A DNA stretch of 64,000 nucleotides from contig NZ_CP036282.1 of the NCBI RefSeq assembly GCF_006974105.1, positions 2,232,001 to 2,296,000 of the forward strand, in the 5' to 3' direction. The position numbers and the translations under genes were made by a program. Numbering within the stretch: position 1 is the first letter of the stretch; each line of letters begins with the position of its first letter. Under the pieces are notes generated by a model. That model was not told the origin of the DNA and made no database searches. It worked only from the letters and a program-made list of their open reading frames with translations. This DNA comes from Rhodoferax aquaticus (GTDB lineage Bacteria > Pseudomonadota > Gammaproteobacteria > Burkholderiales > Burkholderiaceae_C). This document shows positions 55,823 to 64,000 of the stretch, piece after piece.

Positions 55823-56844
55823 CACAACATATATTGGTCACCGGTGGCGCGGGCTACATTGGCAGCCACACCTGCGTAGAGCTGTTGAACGCGGGCTACC
55901 AAGTGACGGTGCTAGACAACTATTGCAACAGCAACCCCGAGTCGCTAAACCGTGTAGAAAACATCACTGGAAAAACTGTTGCGCGTGTCACTGGGGACGT
56001 GCGCGATGTGGGCTTGGTGACCGATGTATTGCGCACCAGTGGAGCCAGTGCCGTGATTCACTTTGCGGGCTTGAAGGCCGTGGGGGAGTCCGTAGAGCAT
56101 CCGCTGCGCTACTTTGACAACAATGTGGTTGGCTCCTTGCGCTTGCTAGAGGCCATGCAAGCCACTGCCGTCAAGACGCTGGTGTTTAGCTCATCCGCCA
56201 CCGTATATGGTGACCCGCAGTATTTGCCGTTGGACGAGCAGCATCCTTTATCCGCCACCAACCCCTATGGGCGTAGCAAGCTCATGGTGGAAGACATGCT
56301 GCGCGATGCTTTTGTGGCTGATAACGCGTGGCGCTTTGGCATCTTGCGTTACTTCAATCCGGTTGGCGCACATACATCTGGGCTCATGGGCGAAGACCCA
56401 AAGGGCGTACCAAACAATCTAATGCCCTATGTCGCTCAGGTGGCAGTCGGTAAGCGTGAGCACCTCAACGTGTGGGGCAATGACTACAACACGCCTGACG
56501 GCACCGGTGTGCGGGATTATATTCACGTGGTGGACTTGGCGCGCGGGCACCTAGCGGCCTTGGCCGCGCTGAGTGCACAAGCGAGCGGTCAGTGCCTAGC
56601 GGTGAACCTAGGCACTGGCATGGGCTATAGCGTCTTGGACATGGTGCGCGCCTTTGAGCAGGCCAGCGGCAAGCCAATACCCATCAAAATTCAAAACCGC
56701 CGGGCGGGTGACATTGCCTCGTCGTATGCAGCTCCGCTGCATGCGCAGTCGTGTTTGGCTTGGCAAGCGGAGTACGATTTGGCACAAATGTGCTCGGATA
56801 CTTGGCGCTGGCAAGACCAAAACCCCAACGGTTACACCGTGTAA
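55819..56844 (+). CDS. galE: UDP-glucose 4-epimerase
   Basis: A 341-residue extended SDR epimerase. [19 protein letters not shown] is the NAD site, FSSSATVYGDP the catalytic Ser/Thr region, and YGRSKLMVED the Tyr-x3-Lys. GVRDYIHVVDLARGHLAAL is the usual C-terminal landmark. It supplies UDP-galactose, presumably for surface polysaccharide. Translationally coupled to the preceding pyrophosphorylase. Confidence 0.94.
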   Translation: MTQHILVTGGAGYIGSHTCVELLNAGYQVTVLDNYCNSNPESLNRVENITGKTVARVTGDVRDVGLVTDVLRTSGASAVIHFAGLKAVGESVEHPLRYFDNNVVGSLRLLEAMQATAVKTLVFSSSATVYGDPQYLPLDEQHPLSATNPYGRSKLMVEDMLRDAFVADNAWRFGILRYFNPVGAHTSGLMGEDPKGVPNNLMPYVAQVAVGKREHLNVWGNDYNTPDGTGVRDYIHVVDLARGHLAALAALSAQASGQCLAVNLGTGMGYSVLDMVRAFEQASGKPIPIKIQNRRAGDIASSYAAPLHAQSCLAWQAEYDLAQMCSDTWRWQDQNPNGYTV

Positions 56845-56995
56845 ATGCCAAATTTGTCACACATTGCATGCGGGATGCGACGTGATTGTTGTTTTTGGCC
56901 ATACTTGGCGGCTAGTTAGTGTTTTTCTACTGGTCGTTTTGTACGCAAGCTGTTACATTTGAACCATATTTATTCCAACTTGGAGGTTAGCGATC

Positions 56996-57535
56996 ATGAA
57001 AAAACTTTTGGTTACCGCAACTATTCTTATGGCCAGCATGTCTTCCTTTGCTGCTTTCACAGCTGGAATGTCAGAGGCAGACCGTGTCGCTGAAGTGGCG
57101 AAACTGGGTAACAGCGTGAGCATTGCCGAAATGGCTACCCAAATGGCCAATGCGGGTCTGCCTGCAGACCAAATCGCGTTTGCTTTGATCAAGGGTGGAA
57201 AAAACCCTGAAGCGGTTGTTGGTGTCATGATTACCAGAGCCTTCAATGCGGGACTGACCATCCAAGGCAGTACGCAGGCTGTTGGTATAGCAAATGCATC
57301 GGCGATTCAGAGCATCATGAACGCCGCCATCCAAGCGGGTGCGCGTTCCGATGCAGTGATTACGGGTGCGATTAACGGTGGTGTTGATCCTACCGTGGTG
57401 AGCGGTGCTACTGCTGCTGGCGGTACAACAACTCCAATCGTAGTGGGCCAAACAAACACTACTTTCACAGGGTTTGTGGTTCGTTCCTCCACGAACACAA
57501 CAACTAGCACTGGCAAGGCAGTGTCTGGTAGCTAA
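56996..57535 (+). CDS. Small secreted repeat-like protein of unknown function
   Basis: A 179-residue exported protein with a clear signal peptide (KKLLVTATILMASMSSFAAF). The mature part is Ala/Gly/Thr-rich and quasi-repetitive: short helical units such as MATQMANAGLPADQIAFALI, AIQSIMNAAIQAGARSDAVI and GAINGGVDPTVVSGATAAGG recur, each with an A/G turn. The last 40 residues are Thr/Ser/Asn-rich and low complexity. No Cys, no enzyme motif. GGAGG is 9 bases before the ATG and a strong terminator follows, so it is a single-gene transcript, possibly well expressed. It stands between galE and the ligase gene; an envelope or matrix role is a guess. Confidence 0.75.
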   Translation: MKKLLVTATILMASMSSFAAFTAGMSEADRVAEVAKLGNSVSIAEMATQMANAGLPADQIAFALIKGGKNPEAVVGVMITRAFNAGLTIQGSTQAVGIANASAIQSIMNAAIQAGARSDAVITGAINGGVDPTVVSGATAAGGTTTPIVVGQTNTTFTGFVVRSSTNTTTSTGKAVSGS

Positions 57536-57549
57536 TTTTTGCGGCACTG

Positions 57550-57580
57550 AAAAAAGGCAGCTTATGGCTGCCTTTTTTTT
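57550..57580 (+). terminator. Rho-independent terminator after the secreted-protein gene
   Basis: The stem GGCAGC/GCTGCC with a 5-base loop is flanked by six A residues before and eight T residues after, which extend the pairing. Likely active in both directions but placed for the upstream plus-strand gene. Confidence 0.88.
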
Positions 57581-57665
57581 GGCCTATGCTTAGACCTTTA
57601 GAGTAATTTTGCTTTAGCTAGAGCTCTACCGATTGGTAAAGCCATTTCAATTCCCACATGACGTC

Positions 57666-59132
57666 ATGGTGAAACTTTTACCCCGAGAGGTCGAAAGCGG
57701 TCTCTCAGTAGCCGACAACCGTTCGTTTATCGGACTACTGGCCTTGCTTGTATGGGCGCCCGTACCCATTGCAAGTAACAGGCTATGGGCCATGGGTATT
57801 TTGATAGTGGTGGCAGTAACGATTTTGGCTTCAAGCCTATGGGCCCACCGCCAAGACATCTCAGCCGTTTTGAGCCGGCTTAGCCCCTTTGCCATCCCTA
57901 TTGCTTGCTTGACAGCTATTGTGCTGCTGATCTGGATGCAAACCGTGCCATTACCCGCTTCTTGGGTTGCTTCCGTTTCACCCAAGGCGGCGATTGCCCA
58001 GGGATCTAGTGAGTGGATGACGATTAGCTTGGACGTTTTTCAGACTAGGGTTTTAGCGGCGCTGTCATTTGCCTATTTGTCGGTCTTTTTGGCTAGTCTG
58101 CTGCTGGTAAGAACCCATGAGCGCTTGGATCGCTTGGCCCAAGTGCTAGTGTTTAGTGCAGTGGCGCAAGTTGTTTTTGGCGCGATATTGTTTTCGTTGA
58201 AGGCTGACTACCGAATTTTCTACGTCCAAGTCTCCCATGAGCGGATGATTGGCACCTTCAAGTATCACAACAGCTTGGCAGGTTACCTGTGTATGTGCTT
58301 GTCGATTGGCATAGGACTCATGCTTGCGCGACTCGGCAGCACGTCCGAGAAGCATTCCCACTGGAAAGCGCGCGTGGTAGCTGCGGTGACCTTTGTACTG
58401 AGTCCCAAGATGCGCCTGCGCTTGTACTTGGTGGTCATCGTTATTGGCTTGGTGTTGACCCGATCTCGCATGGGTAACTCCGCTTTTTTTGCTTCAATGG
58501 TCATTGTGGGTCTTGCTGCGGTTGTCTTGGCGCGCAAAACTGCGCCGCACACCATTGCCTTGATCGTTAGTTTGGTGATTGTGGATGTGCTGGTGATTGG
58601 TACTTGGGTCGGGCTGGAGAAGGTGGTTGACCGCATCCAAGAAACAGAAATGACAATTGCTGAAGGGGGCAAGTCAGAGTCGGTTGAAGCGCGCACCGAG
58701 GCAGCCCGAATGTCCGTTCCTATCGTGAAAGACTTCCCTGTGTTTGGCACCGGAGGAGGCAGCTTTTACAACATCTTCATGGGGTATCGCAGTAGCACGT
58801 ACGGCTCAGTTTATTTTGACCATACCCACAACGACTATGTAGAGATTGCCAGTGAGTATGGTTTAGTAGGTCTTGGGCTGTTTGGTGCATTAGTGGCCAG
58901 CACGCTGTTCACAGTGCTGCGTAACATGGCAAGACGGCGTTCCAACTTGCCATGGGGCATTAGCTTTGGGGTGGCGATGTCTATCGTGGCACTGCTGATC
59001 CACAGTACGGTGGACTTTAACCTTCAGATTCCGTCTAACGCACTCACGATTGTGGTCATACTCGCGATGGGATGGATTGCCAAAGAGCTGCCATCAGAAA
59101 CACGCCGCCGTAGATCTTCTGGAAAGTTGTAG
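57666..59132 (+). CDS. O-antigen ligase/polymerase-like membrane protein (Wzy_C family)
   Basis: A 488-residue inner-membrane protein with about eleven hydrophobic segments. The Wzy_C domain features are VIGLVLTRSRMGNSAFF and, after a large periplasmic loop, FDHTHNDYVEIASEYGLVGL, typical of O-antigen ligase family members. In betaproteobacteria such proteins either ligate glycan to lipid A core, to pilin, or polymerise; which one cannot be decided, and a Wzy-like protein is already encoded at 37780. Start uncertain: ATG 57666 is used, TTG 57633 is in frame, and neither has a good ribosome site. Its stop is two bases before the lapD-like gene, suggesting one transcript. Confidence 0.82.
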   Translation: MVKLLPREVESGLSVADNRSFIGLLALLVWAPVPIASNRLWAMGILIVVAVTILASSLWAHRQDISAVLSRLSPFAIPIACLTAIVLLIWMQTVPLPASWVASVSPKAAIAQGSSEWMTISLDVFQTRVLAALSFAYLSVFLASLLLVRTHERLDRLAQVLVFSAVAQVVFGAILFSLKADYRIFYVQVSHERMIGTFKYHNSLAGYLCMCLSIGIGLMLARLGSTSEKHSHWKARVVAAVTFVLSPKMRLRLYLVVIVIGLVLTRSRMGNSAFFASMVIVGLAAVVLARKTAPHTIALIVSLVIVDVLVIGTWVGLEKVVDRIQETEMTIAEGGKSESVEARTEAARMSVPIVKDFPVFGTGGGSFYNIFMGYRSSTYGSVYFDHTHNDYVEIASEYGLVGLGLFGALVASTLFTVLRNMARRRSNLPWGISFGVAMSIVALLIHSTVDFNLQIPSNALTIVVILAMGWIAKELPSETRRRRSSGKL

Positions 59133-59134
59133 CC

Positions 59135-61081
59135 ATGACCTTGCGCAACCAACTGTTAGTTGTTATCTCAGCGCTTTTTTTGGCTGTTTTGACCTCCATT
59201 TTGTTAGTGTCCGTGAACGGAACTCGGGCCTATCTGGAGCAGCAGTTGTCTTCCCATGCGCAAGACGCTGCGACCACGTTGTCGGTAACCTTGGGACTGT
59301 CGCTTGGCAAAGGTGACACCGTTCTGGCGGAGACGCAGGTTGCAAGTTTGTTTGACCGCGGTTACTTTAAGCGCGTGGACGTTTTGGGTGCGGACAAGAA
59401 GCCTTTGATCACAAGCGTGTTGCCCGAAAAAATTGAAGGTGTACCCGAGTGGTTTGTACGCGTGTTTCCGATCAATACCCCACCAGGTGAAGCATTCATC
59501 GGCTCAGGGTGGAAGCAGTTGGGCAAGGTGGTCGTGCAAAGCCAGCCTACGTTTGCCTACCAGCATTTGTGGTCTACCTGTGTTGAGCTTGTAGCGTGGT
59601 TAGTTGCCATATCGCTGGGGGCTTTGGCCCTTGTGCAGCTGGTGCTGCATTACATCCTGATGCCGCTGCGCGCCATTGAAAAGACAGCAATAGATGTGCA
59701 GGCCAAGCGGTTTGCCGCTATTACGTTGATCCCCCGTGCGCCAGAGTTGGCACGGGTGGTAACGGCCATGAACCAAATGTCCAAACGGGTCGGCGAGATG
59801 CTAGAGGCGGAGACCGCCCGCGCTGAAGCGCTGCATACCCAAGCCTACCTAGATGAAACCACAGGCTTAGCCAATCGCCGAGGTTTTGAAGTGCGCTTAG
59901 CAGACTTGTTGCATGGTCAGCACCAGTTTGAGCTTGGCGCGGTAGTCGCTATTGAGCTTGACGACATGCGCCTCATGAATCGAGCGCATGGCTTTGCGGC
60001 CGGTGAGCACATTGTTCGAACCTTAGCTCAGCAAGCGCAAGCTACGTTCTCCAAAGTGCCGCTGTCTATCTTGGCGCGCAGCAATGAGTTTAGTTTTAGC
60101 TTCGTGTTGGCCGACCTAACGCACGCGCAAGTCACGGAGTTAGCCACGGACTTGCGTAAACGCTTGCTTGCAGCTCTAGAGAGTTTTGAGCCTGTGCAGA
60201 TGGTGGCCATTAACACGGGTGTTGCGTTCTTTACGCAAAAAGACCAACGGTCTGACGTGTTTGCAAAAGCCGACTTTGCGGTTGAGTCTGCGCGCCAGTC
60301 CGACCGCAACGGCTTTGTGGTCATGCCCGATAGTGCAGAAGACAGCCCTACCTTGGGTTCATTTGCGTGGCGCACACTCATTCAGTCCGCTTTGGTGGAA
60401 AACCGTTGGCGCATGCTGAGTCAACCAGTTCTTAGTTTGGCGGCGCCACAAACCGTGCTGCAAGCGGAATGCATGGCCCGATTGGTGGATGCGCAAGGCG
60501 AGCTGGTACCAGCCGCTAACTTTATGCCCATGGCGGCTCGCCATCGCCTGATGCCCGAGGTTGACAAGGCCATGGTGACTTTGGCCTTGGCCCATATTGC
60601 GAGTCGCGGGGAAGCGGTGGGCTTGGTTGCCGTTAATCTGTCACCGCAAAGCCTAGGCAATGCTGATTTCATTGATTGGTTTGCCAAACAGTTGTCTGGC
60701 TTGGGCGTGAATGCCAAGCGCTTGGCAGTAGAGGTTTCGGAGTTTGGTGCTTTGCGCAACATGGTGGCTACCTTGCGCCTGCGCGACTTGGTGCGCAATC
60801 ATGGCGGTCAGTTTGGTATTGACCATTTCGGCTTGGACCCTCAGGCCTTTAAGCTGCTGCGCGAAGTGTTACCCGATTATGTGAAGCTCACGGGCGCGCT
60901 CATGGCTGAGCTTGAAGCTGTTGAGAGTGTGAGCGAAATGTTGCAGTCCTTCGTGCAGTTGGCGCACTCCTTAGACGTGATGGTGATTGCGCAGCAAGTC
61001 GAGCGTAGCGAGCAAGTGGCAGTGCTGACCTCGGCCAAGGTAGATGCAGCCCAGGGCTACTTCTTCGGCGCACCGCAGTAG
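59135..61081 (+). CDS. lapD: LapD-like c-di-GMP receptor (degenerate GGDEF-EAL)
   Basis: A 648-residue inner-membrane protein with LapD architecture: membrane helix (8-27), periplasmic LapD/MoxY N-terminal domain (about 30-145), second helix (150-175), HAMP-like segment, degenerate GGDEF (about 235-400) and degenerate EAL (about 415-645). The GGDEF motif reads RSNEF (315-319), the EAL motif ECM (445-447), and DDFGTG reads DHFGLD, so neither synthesis nor hydrolysis is expected. The periplasmic loop GSGWKQLG places Trp126 where LapD uses Trp125 to hold LapG. A LapG-like protease is encoded at 32429. The gene follows the ligase-like gene by two bases. Confidence 0.87.
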   Translation: MTLRNQLLVVISALFLAVLTSILLVSVNGTRAYLEQQLSSHAQDAATTLSVTLGLSLGKGDTVLAETQVASLFDRGYFKRVDVLGADKKPLITSVLPEKIEGVPEWFVRVFPINTPPGEAFIGSGWKQLGKVVVQSQPTFAYQHLWSTCVELVAWLVAISLGALALVQLVLHYILMPLRAIEKTAIDVQAKRFAAITLIPRAPELARVVTAMNQMSKRVGEMLEAETARAEALHTQAYLDETTGLANRRGFEVRLADLLHGQHQFELGAVVAIELDDMRLMNRAHGFAAGEHIVRTLAQQAQATFSKVPLSILARSNEFSFSFVLADLTHAQVTELATDLRKRLLAALESFEPVQMVAINTGVAFFTQKDQRSDVFAKADFAVESARQSDRNGFVVMPDSAEDSPTLGSFAWRTLIQSALVENRWRMLSQPVLSLAAPQTVLQAECMARLVDAQGELVPAANFMPMAARHRLMPEVDKAMVTLALAHIASRGEAVGLVAVNLSPQSLGNADFIDWFAKQLSGLGVNAKRLAVEVSEFGALRNMVATLRLRDLVRNHGGQFGIDHFGLDPQAFKLLREVLPDYVKLTGALMAELEAVESVSEMLQSFVQLAHSLDVMVIAQQVERSEQVAVLTSAKVDAAQGYFFGAPQ

Positions 61082-61092
61082 CCAAGTGTTAA

Positions 61093-61167
61093 TCGCAAGA
61101 GCTGCGCCTCTTGCGACGTATGGATGGCTGCGTCACCATTGCAGCGTGTCGATGGCTGCAATGGTGA
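61093..61167. terminator. Paired hairpins between convergent genes
   Basis: TCGCAAGAG/CTCTTGCGA (61093-61116, loop 6) and a perfect 13-bp stem, TCACCATTGCAGC at 61133-61145 with its complement at 61155-61167 (loop 9), lie between the lapD-like gene and the convergent ABC-F gene. No T-runs; they may end both transcripts with Rho or protect 3' ends. Confidence 0.5.
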
Positions 61168-61180
61168 GACAGGGACGGCT

Positions 61181-63127
61181 TTAGCCTTCTAATTGGCTGG
61201 TGAGCTCCAGCCACTTCTCTTCAAGGGCTTTAAGCTCTTCATTGACGGCCGCTAACTGCTTGCCTAGGGTGGCAATTTCTGCTGTAGGCGGGTTGTTCCC
61301 TAGCCGTACTTCCAACGCGTTGCATTCTGTGTTCAGCGCTTCCATGCGCGCCTCCACGGTTTGCAGCTCTTTGGTCAATTTGCTGGACTTCGCTGGGTTG
61401 CCTGCTTTGACCACGATGGGTACTGGTGCTGCTGGAGTGGCACGGGCTTTAGCAGCGTCAATCAGTGACTGTTTAATGAGTTCGCGCTGTCGCTTGGCTT
61501 CATCCAGCAGGTAGCGTTGGTAGTCGTCCAAATCACCGTCGAAGGGGGAAACGCCGCCGCGCGACACCATCCAAAATTCGTCACACACTGCGCGCAGCAA
61601 TGCACGGTCGTGGCTGACCAGCATAACAGTGCCCTCAAACTCGTTGAGGGCCATGCTCAGCGCCTCGCGGGTGGCCAGGTCCAAATGGTTGGTTGGCTCA
61701 TCGAGCAGCAAGAGGTTGGGGCGCTGCCATACCAACATGCACAGCACCAAGCGGGCTTTTTCCCCGCCACTCATGCTGCCGACGGACTGCTTGACCATGT
61801 CGCCGCTGAAGTTGAAGGTGCCCAAGAAGCTGCGCAGGTCTTGCTCACGTGTGGCTTGGCCGGCAATCTTGCCCGCTGCGGTCAACTCTTTAACTAAGGC
61901 AATCATGTGCTCTAGCGGTGTATCCGCCGGGCGCAAAACGTCGAGCTCTTGCTGGGCAAAGTAGCCGATGTTCAAGCCACGGCCTTCGGTGATCTCTCCG
62001 CCAATGGCGGCCAAGGAGCGGGCCACGGTTTTGACCAAGGTGGACTTACCTTGCCCGTTGGCACCCAAGATGCCAATGCGCTGACCAGCCAATACGGAGC
62101 GGCTCACGTTGTGCACGATCACGGTGGGTGGCGTGCCTTCGGCAGACCCTTCAGGCGCAGGGTAACCAAAGCTCACGTCTGTCATAGACAGCATGGGGTT
62201 GGGCAAGTTGGCGGGCTCTTTGAACTCAAACGTAAAGTCGGCTTCTGACAGCAGGGGCGCAATCTTTTCCATGCGGTCCAAGGCTTTGACACGGCTTTGC
62301 GCTTGCTTGGCTTTGCTGGCCTGGGCCTTAAAGCGTGCAATGAACTTTTGCAAGTGGGCAATCTTGTCTTGTTGCTTGGCAAATGCGCTTTGCTGCAGCT
62401 CCATTTGCTCCGCACGCATGTCCTCAAACTTGCTGTAGTTGCCACCGTAACGCACGAGCTTGGCGGAGTCGATATGTAGGGTCACGTTGGTCACAGAGTC
62501 CAAAAACTCCCGGTCATGGCTGATCACGACCATGGTGCCTTCATACTTTTTGAGCCAGGCCTCTAGCCAAACCAAGGCGTCCAAGTCCAAATGGTTGGTG
62601 GGCTCATCGAGCAGGAGTAAGTCAGATGGGCACATCAGCGCGCGCGCCAGTTGCAAGCGCATGCGCCAGCCGCCAGAGAAGCTGTTCACCGGGTTGTCTA
62701 ACTCGGTGGTCCGAAACCCTAGACCCAAAATCAGCGCTTGTGCGCGGGCTGGCGCATCATGGGCTCCAGCGTCTTGGAGCGCCATGTAGGCGTTGGCCAT
62801 GCGTTCATAGTCGTCCGTTGCCTCTGCGGCTTCTACTTCGAGGCGTGCAGCCAAAAGAGGCGTGTCACCGTCCACCACAAAATCGGTGGCGCTTTGGTCG
62901 GTTTCTGGCATGTCTTGGGCGACCTGTCCCATGCGCCATTGGCTTGGGATAAAAAACTCGCCAGCGTCCTCATGCAAGTTGCCGTTGAGCAAGGCAAAGA
63001 GCGAAGACTTGCCAGCGCCGTTACGGCCTACCAAACCTACTTTTTCACCGGGATTGAGTGTGACGGACGCGCCGTCGAGCAGCACCTTGGCACTGCGGCG
63101 CAAGGTGACATTTTTCAGAGTAATCAT
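61181..63127 (-). CDS. ABC-F ATPase (YheS-like)
   Basis: A 648-residue soluble protein with two ABC ATPase domains and no membrane part, as in ABC-F translation factors. Walker A motifs GRNGAGKSS and GANGQGKST, signatures FSGGWRMRLQLA and MSGGEKARLVL, and twice LLLLDEPTNHLDL are present. The inter-domain linker (AKQQDKIAHLQKFIARFKAQASKAKQAQSRVK) and a C-terminal coiled coil follow YheS of E. coli, which is of similar length. ABC-F proteins act on the ribosomal E site. The ATG at 63127 overlaps the prmB stop as ATGA. Confidence 0.92.
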   Translation of the reverse strand: MITLKNVTLRRSAKVLLDGASVTLNPGEKVGLVGRNGAGKSSLFALLNGNLHEDAGEFFIPSQWRMGQVAQDMPETDQSATDFVVDGDTPLLAARLEVEAAEATDDYERMANAYMALQDAGAHDAPARAQALILGLGFRTTELDNPVNSFSGGWRMRLQLARALMCPSDLLLLDEPTNHLDLDALVWLEAWLKKYEGTMVVISHDREFLDSVTNVTLHIDSAKLVRYGGNYSKFEDMRAEQMELQQSAFAKQQDKIAHLQKFIARFKAQASKAKQAQSRVKALDRMEKIAPLLSEADFTFEFKEPANLPNPMLSMTDVSFGYPAPEGSAEGTPPTVIVHNVSRSVLAGQRIGILGANGQGKSTLVKTVARSLAAIGGEITEGRGLNIGYFAQQELDVLRPADTPLEHMIALVKELTAAGKIAGQATREQDLRSFLGTFNFSGDMVKQSVGSMSGGEKARLVLCMLVWQRPNLLLLDEPTNHLDLATREALSMALNEFEGTVMLVSHDRALLRAVCDEFWMVSRGGVSPFDGDLDDYQRYLLDEAKRQRELIKQSLIDAAKARATPAAPVPIVVKAGNPAKSSKLTKELQTVEARMEALNTECNALEVRLGNNPPTAEIATLGKQLAAVNEELKALEEKWLELTSQLEG

Positions 63128-64000
63128 TGTGTGAGCGCGTCGCGCGTTAGGAGCAAGACCTGGTCGTCGCCAGCGCTGGTTTCCAGCCAAATCACTTCCA
63201 ATTCAGGAAATGCGGCTTCAAAGTTGAGGCATTCATTGCCAATTTCCAAGACCAATACCGCACCAGGCGCCATGTGCCTAGGGGCGTCTTTCAAAAGGGT
63301 CCGGATAAAGTCCATGCCGTCGCTGCCACCCGCCATGTTCCCATCTAGCGCCATCACAGGCTCGGCTTTGTACTCAGCAGGCAAGGCCGCCATGCTTTGG
63401 GCGTTGACGTAGGGTGGGTTGCACAAAATCAGGTCAAACGGACCGTTGTCTGCAAGGCCAGGGCCACTCAAGCCATCTGACTCCAACAAACGCACACGAC
63501 CTTGCAGCGCGTGTTTGTCTACGTTGATGCGGGCGACAGCCAAGGCGTCAGTCGATAAGTCTGCGCCAGTGACCTGCACATCGGGGTACACCTGTGCCGC
63601 AATTACGGCCAAGCTACCGTTACCAGTGCACAGATCCAGCACGTGGTGGGTTGATGCACTGAGCCAGTAGTCCAATGAGCCGTCGACTAATAGCTCGGCA
63701 ATCAAAGAGCGCGGAACGATGACGCGTTCGTCTACATAGAACGGAACGCCTTGCAGCCAAGCTTCGTTGGTGAGATAGGCCGCAGGTTTACGCGTTTTAA
63801 TGCGCGCTTCCAAAAGTGTAGCAACCTGCGCAATGTCTGCGGGCGCAAGTGGCATATTTTCCTTGGAATCGTCGCCGTCTAAAGGCGTATCAAGCGGCAG
63901 GCCCAAGCGCCACAAGACCAGCCAACAGGCTTCATCCAGTGCATTGGAGGTGCCGTGCCCGAAGGACACGCCAGCCGTGAGCAATTGCTGCTCAGCCTGT
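63124..64000 (-). CDS. prmB: Ribosomal protein uL3 N5-glutamine methyltransferase, N-terminus cut by window edge
   Basis: The frame is open to the right edge of the window, so roughly the first 20 residues are missing; 291 residues are visible against about 310 in E. coli PrmB. FGHGTSNALDEACWLVLWRLGLPLD matches the PrmB N-terminal domain (given here as the GHGT-N-x-x-DEA landmark). The SAM site is LDLCTGNGSLAVIAA, followed by the catalytic LILCNPPYVNAQSMAALP with NPPY. PrmB methylates a Gln of ribosomal protein L3. Coupling to an ABC-F ribosome factor gene downstream makes functional sense. Confidence 0.92.
   Translation of the reverse strand, partial: QAEQQLLTAGVSFGHGTSNALDEACWLVLWRLGLPLDTPLDGDDSKENMPLAPADIAQVATLLEARIKTRKPAAYLTNEAWLQGVPFYVDERVIVPRSLIAELLVDGSLDYWLSASTHHVLDLCTGNGSLAVIAAQVYPDVQVTGADLSTDALAVARINVDKHALQGRVRLLESDGLSGPGLADNGPFDLILCNPPYVNAQSMAALPAEYKAEPVMALDGNMAGGSDGMDFIRTLLKDAPRHMAPGAVLVLEIGNECLNFEAAFPELEVIWLETSAGDDQVLLLTRDALTQ

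Overview
The window looks like a chromosomal segment of a betaproteobacterium of the order Burkholderiales, most likely a Comamonadaceae member close to Rhodoferax or Polaromonas. This rests on the protein families seen (Gcr-type recombinase, beta-proteobacterial EPS operon, KDF-type L-fucose pathway, Edd/Eda) and on the moderately GC-rich coding style. It is an inference from reading, not from a database search.

Layout. 1-9.9 kb holds housekeeping and single genes: a Gcr-family membrane protein cut by the window edge, an MscS-type channel, a patatin lipoprotein, an orphan receiver protein, a short CaiB/racemase-like protein, a flavodoxin, a DEDDh exonuclease and a MOSC protein. 8.7-12.3 kb holds an iron-type alcohol dehydrogenase next to a large protein whose C-terminal half resembles cyanobacterial acyl-ACP reductase; both end in Lys/Ala-rich tails. 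12.4-22.0 kb is a complete non-phosphorylating L-fucose pathway with its CUT2-type ABC importer and a divergent IclR regulator. 22.0-24.9 kb (minus strand) is a J-domain protein with three unrecognised genes.

24.9-48.8 kb is an exopolysaccharide locus of the Wzx/Wzy type: glucose-1-phosphate priming transferase, outer-membrane barrel, export lipoprotein-like protein, Wzz/BY-kinase, PHP phosphatase, GDP-mannose, UDP-glucuronate and dTDP-rhamnose synthesis, four glycosyltransferases, polymerase, flippase and a secreted GH-A glycosidase. The stretch from about 36.3 to 45.3 kb is clearly AT-richer than its flanks, as expected for a variable, exchangeable serotype core. 49.0-51.4 kb is a small toxin-antitoxin patch: parDE, an intact MNT/HEPN pair, and decayed mntA/hepT pieces carrying a duplicated ~80-bp segment. 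51.5-54.1 kb is edd-eda (Entner-Doudoroff) behind a HexR-like palindrome. 54.2-61.1 kb holds a second sugar-nucleotide/ligase group (NDP-sugar pyrophosphorylase, GalE, small secreted protein, O-antigen-ligase-like protein) ending in a LapD-like degenerate GGDEF/EAL receptor. The matching LapG-like protease lies inside the EPS locus at 32.4 kb. 61.2-64.0 kb is an ABC-F protein and PrmB, the latter cut by the window edge.

Together the central genes describe surface matrix: sugar nucleotides feed glycosyltransferases, the repeat unit is flipped, polymerised and exported, and a c-di-GMP-gated LapD/LapG pair probably controls release of a surface adhesin whose gene is not in this window. L-fucose use and the Entner-Doudoroff route give the same cell a way to consume sugars typical of algal polysaccharides.
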